NCBI GenBank assembly: GCA_019239815.1
Contig: JAFAZL010000502.1
Coordinates: forward strand, 1-5,442
Length of the DNA: 5,442 nt
Origin: Acidobacteriota bacterium
GTDB taxonomy: Bacteria; Acidobacteriota; Terriglobia; Acidoferrales; UBA7541
Direction: 5' to 3'
Every line of letters starts with the position of its first letter. The stretch's first letter is position 1. Below, piece by piece: positions 4,506 to 5,442 of this stretch. The notes under the pieces were generated by a model that was not told the origin of the DNA, ran no database searches, and saw only the letters and a list, made by a program, of their open reading frames with translations. Made by a program: the position numbers and the translations under genes.

Positions 4506-5442
4506 TTGAGCGGACATCGATACACGCTGGCGGCTGTTTTGGTGGTGTGTGGTGAGATTTGGATGATAGGTTGCGCGAAGCCTGCGCACGATCAGGGGGA
4601 ACGTTACGTCTTCATCGCGACGAACACCGGTCTTCCCTACTGGAAGGAGGCCGAAGCGGGATTTCTCGATGCCGCCAACTCACTCGGCGTCAAAGGAGAA
4701 CTCGTCGGGCCAACAGGCTTCCAACCGAACGCCGAACTCGGCGTATTGAAGAGCGTGATCGACGAGCATCCCGCGGGGATTTGCATCTCCGCCGCGCGTC
4801 CCGAGATTTTTCAAGCGGCCATCGACAACGCGATTGCCCAGGGCATTCCAGTGATCTGCGTGGACTCCGACGTACCACAATCGAAACGCATCGCCTACGT
4901 TGGCACCGACAATTTCAAGGCTGGCAAAGAAGGCATGAAGCGCATGTCCACGCTGGTCTCGGGAAAATCCAACATCGTCGTGGTGAGCATCGAGGGACAG
5001 AACAACGTCGATCAACGCGTCGCGGGCGCAGCCGATGCCTTGGCGAATTTTCCCGCACTGAAGATCACGAAAATTCTCGATGACAAAGGCGACCCGCGCA
5101 GCGCCGCCGATCAGATTTCCGATTTGATCCAGAAAAAGGAAAAAATCGACGGCATCCTTTGCCTCGAGGCATCCGGCGGCTCCGGCGCCGCCGAAGCCGT
5201 TCATCGATTCAACCTCGACGGCAAGCTGCCGATCGTCGCGTTCGACGACGATCCGGCAACGCTCGACTGGATCGACAAAGGCGTGATCGCCGCCACCGTG
5301 ACGCAGAAGCCCTACGTGATGAGCTACTACGGCCTGAAGCTCCTGGACGATTTGCATCACAACGCCGTGCACCAATTCAAGGATTGGCACACCGCCCTCG
5401 CCGCCCCCGTCCCAACTTTCGTCGACACCGGCACAGTCGTGG
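4506..5442 (+). CDS. RbsB-like sugar ABC-transporter substrate-binding lipoprotein (3' end cut)
   Basis: 312 residues are visible; the frame runs off the right edge near the expected end. It is a periplasmic-binding-protein type 1 fold (Peripl_BP_4, ribose/galactose-type), which captures a sugar and delivers it to an ABC importer. Signal: Arg5, a hydrophobic stretch and the lipobox MIGC with lipidated Cys23, so it is a lipoprotein. Fold signatures: YVFIATNTGLPYWKEAEAGF (34-53), GIPVICVDSD (113-122) followed by AYVGTDNFKAG (130-140), QRVAGAADAL (170-179), IDGILCLEAS (214-223), PIVAFDDDP (242-250) and TVTQKPYVMSYYGLKLL (264-280), where Gln267 precedes the usual last ligand-binding segment. The ligand cannot be assigned. 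TTG is chosen because of the SD and the signal peptide; Glu17 inside the hydrophobic region is unusual. Permease and ATPase genes probably follow outside the window. Confidence 0.88.
   Translation, partial: MSGHRYTLAAVLVVCGEIWMIGCAKPAHDQGERYVFIATNTGLPYWKEAEAGFLDAANSLGVKGELVGPTGFQPNAELGVLKSVIDEHPAGICISAARPEIFQAAIDNAIAQGIPVICVDSDVPQSKRIAYVGTDNFKAGKEGMKRMSTLVSGKSNIVVVSIEGQNNVDQRVAGAADALANFPALKITKILDDKGDPRSAADQISDLIQKKEKIDGILCLEASGGSGAAEAVHRFNLDGKLPIVAFDDDPATLDWIDKGVIAATVTQKPYVMSYYGLKLLDDLHHNAVHQFKDWHTALAAPVPTFVDTGTVV

Noticed and set aside
4680..5390. 236-residue minus-strand frame, and the 174-residue plus-strand frame from 4559
   Set aside because: Both are shadows of the substrate-binding lipoprotein, whose frame is supported by SD, lipobox and fold signatures.

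Overview
The window looks like a piece of a moderately GC-rich Acidobacteriota chromosome (Terriglobia-type). This rests on protein style, on intergenic spacers rich in hairpins, and on dispersed 7-bp 'TNTCRAC' repeats. It is an inference from style, not from a marker gene. No rRNA, tRNA, CRISPR array, transposase or phage structural gene was found.

Layout. On the minus strand, the left 1 kb is a secreted protein whose C-terminus runs off the left edge. It has a signal peptide, a long Q/P/N-rich disordered region, a beta-rich domain and the start of a glycine zipper. Upstream of it are a hairpin-containing spacer and a possible 43-residue small protein. A gene-free stretch of about 300 bases follows, then a DinB-superfamily protein that lacks the usual metal-binding histidines, also on the minus strand. 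From about 2.3 kb onward all supported genes are on the plus strand. They come after a spacer holding three consecutive hairpins and a heptad-repeat cluster. In order they are: a 60-residue single-span membrane protein with a near-perfect Shine-Dalgarno; a HigB/HigA-type toxin-antitoxin pair with overlapping reading frames and a palindromic operator candidate at the toxin start; a second copy of the heptad repeat; a DUF4256 protein; and a TTG-started substrate-binding lipoprotein of the RbsB-like (periplasmic binding protein type 1) class, cut by the right edge.

How the genes relate. Only the toxin-antitoxin pair is clearly co-translated. The other genes appear to be single transcription units separated by 90-420 bases. 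The substrate-binding lipoprotein is probably the first gene of a sugar ABC-transporter operon continuing to the right; it has its own sigma70-like promoter and a leader of about 160 nt. The two heptad-repeat copies bracket the membrane protein and the toxin-antitoxin pair as 34/37-identical direct repeats.

Most unusual points: the interlocking inverted repeats at the toxin start, the paired heptad repeats, the hairpin cluster, the small membrane protein and the DinB relative without metal ligands. I found no convincing new multi-gene defence or biosynthetic system.
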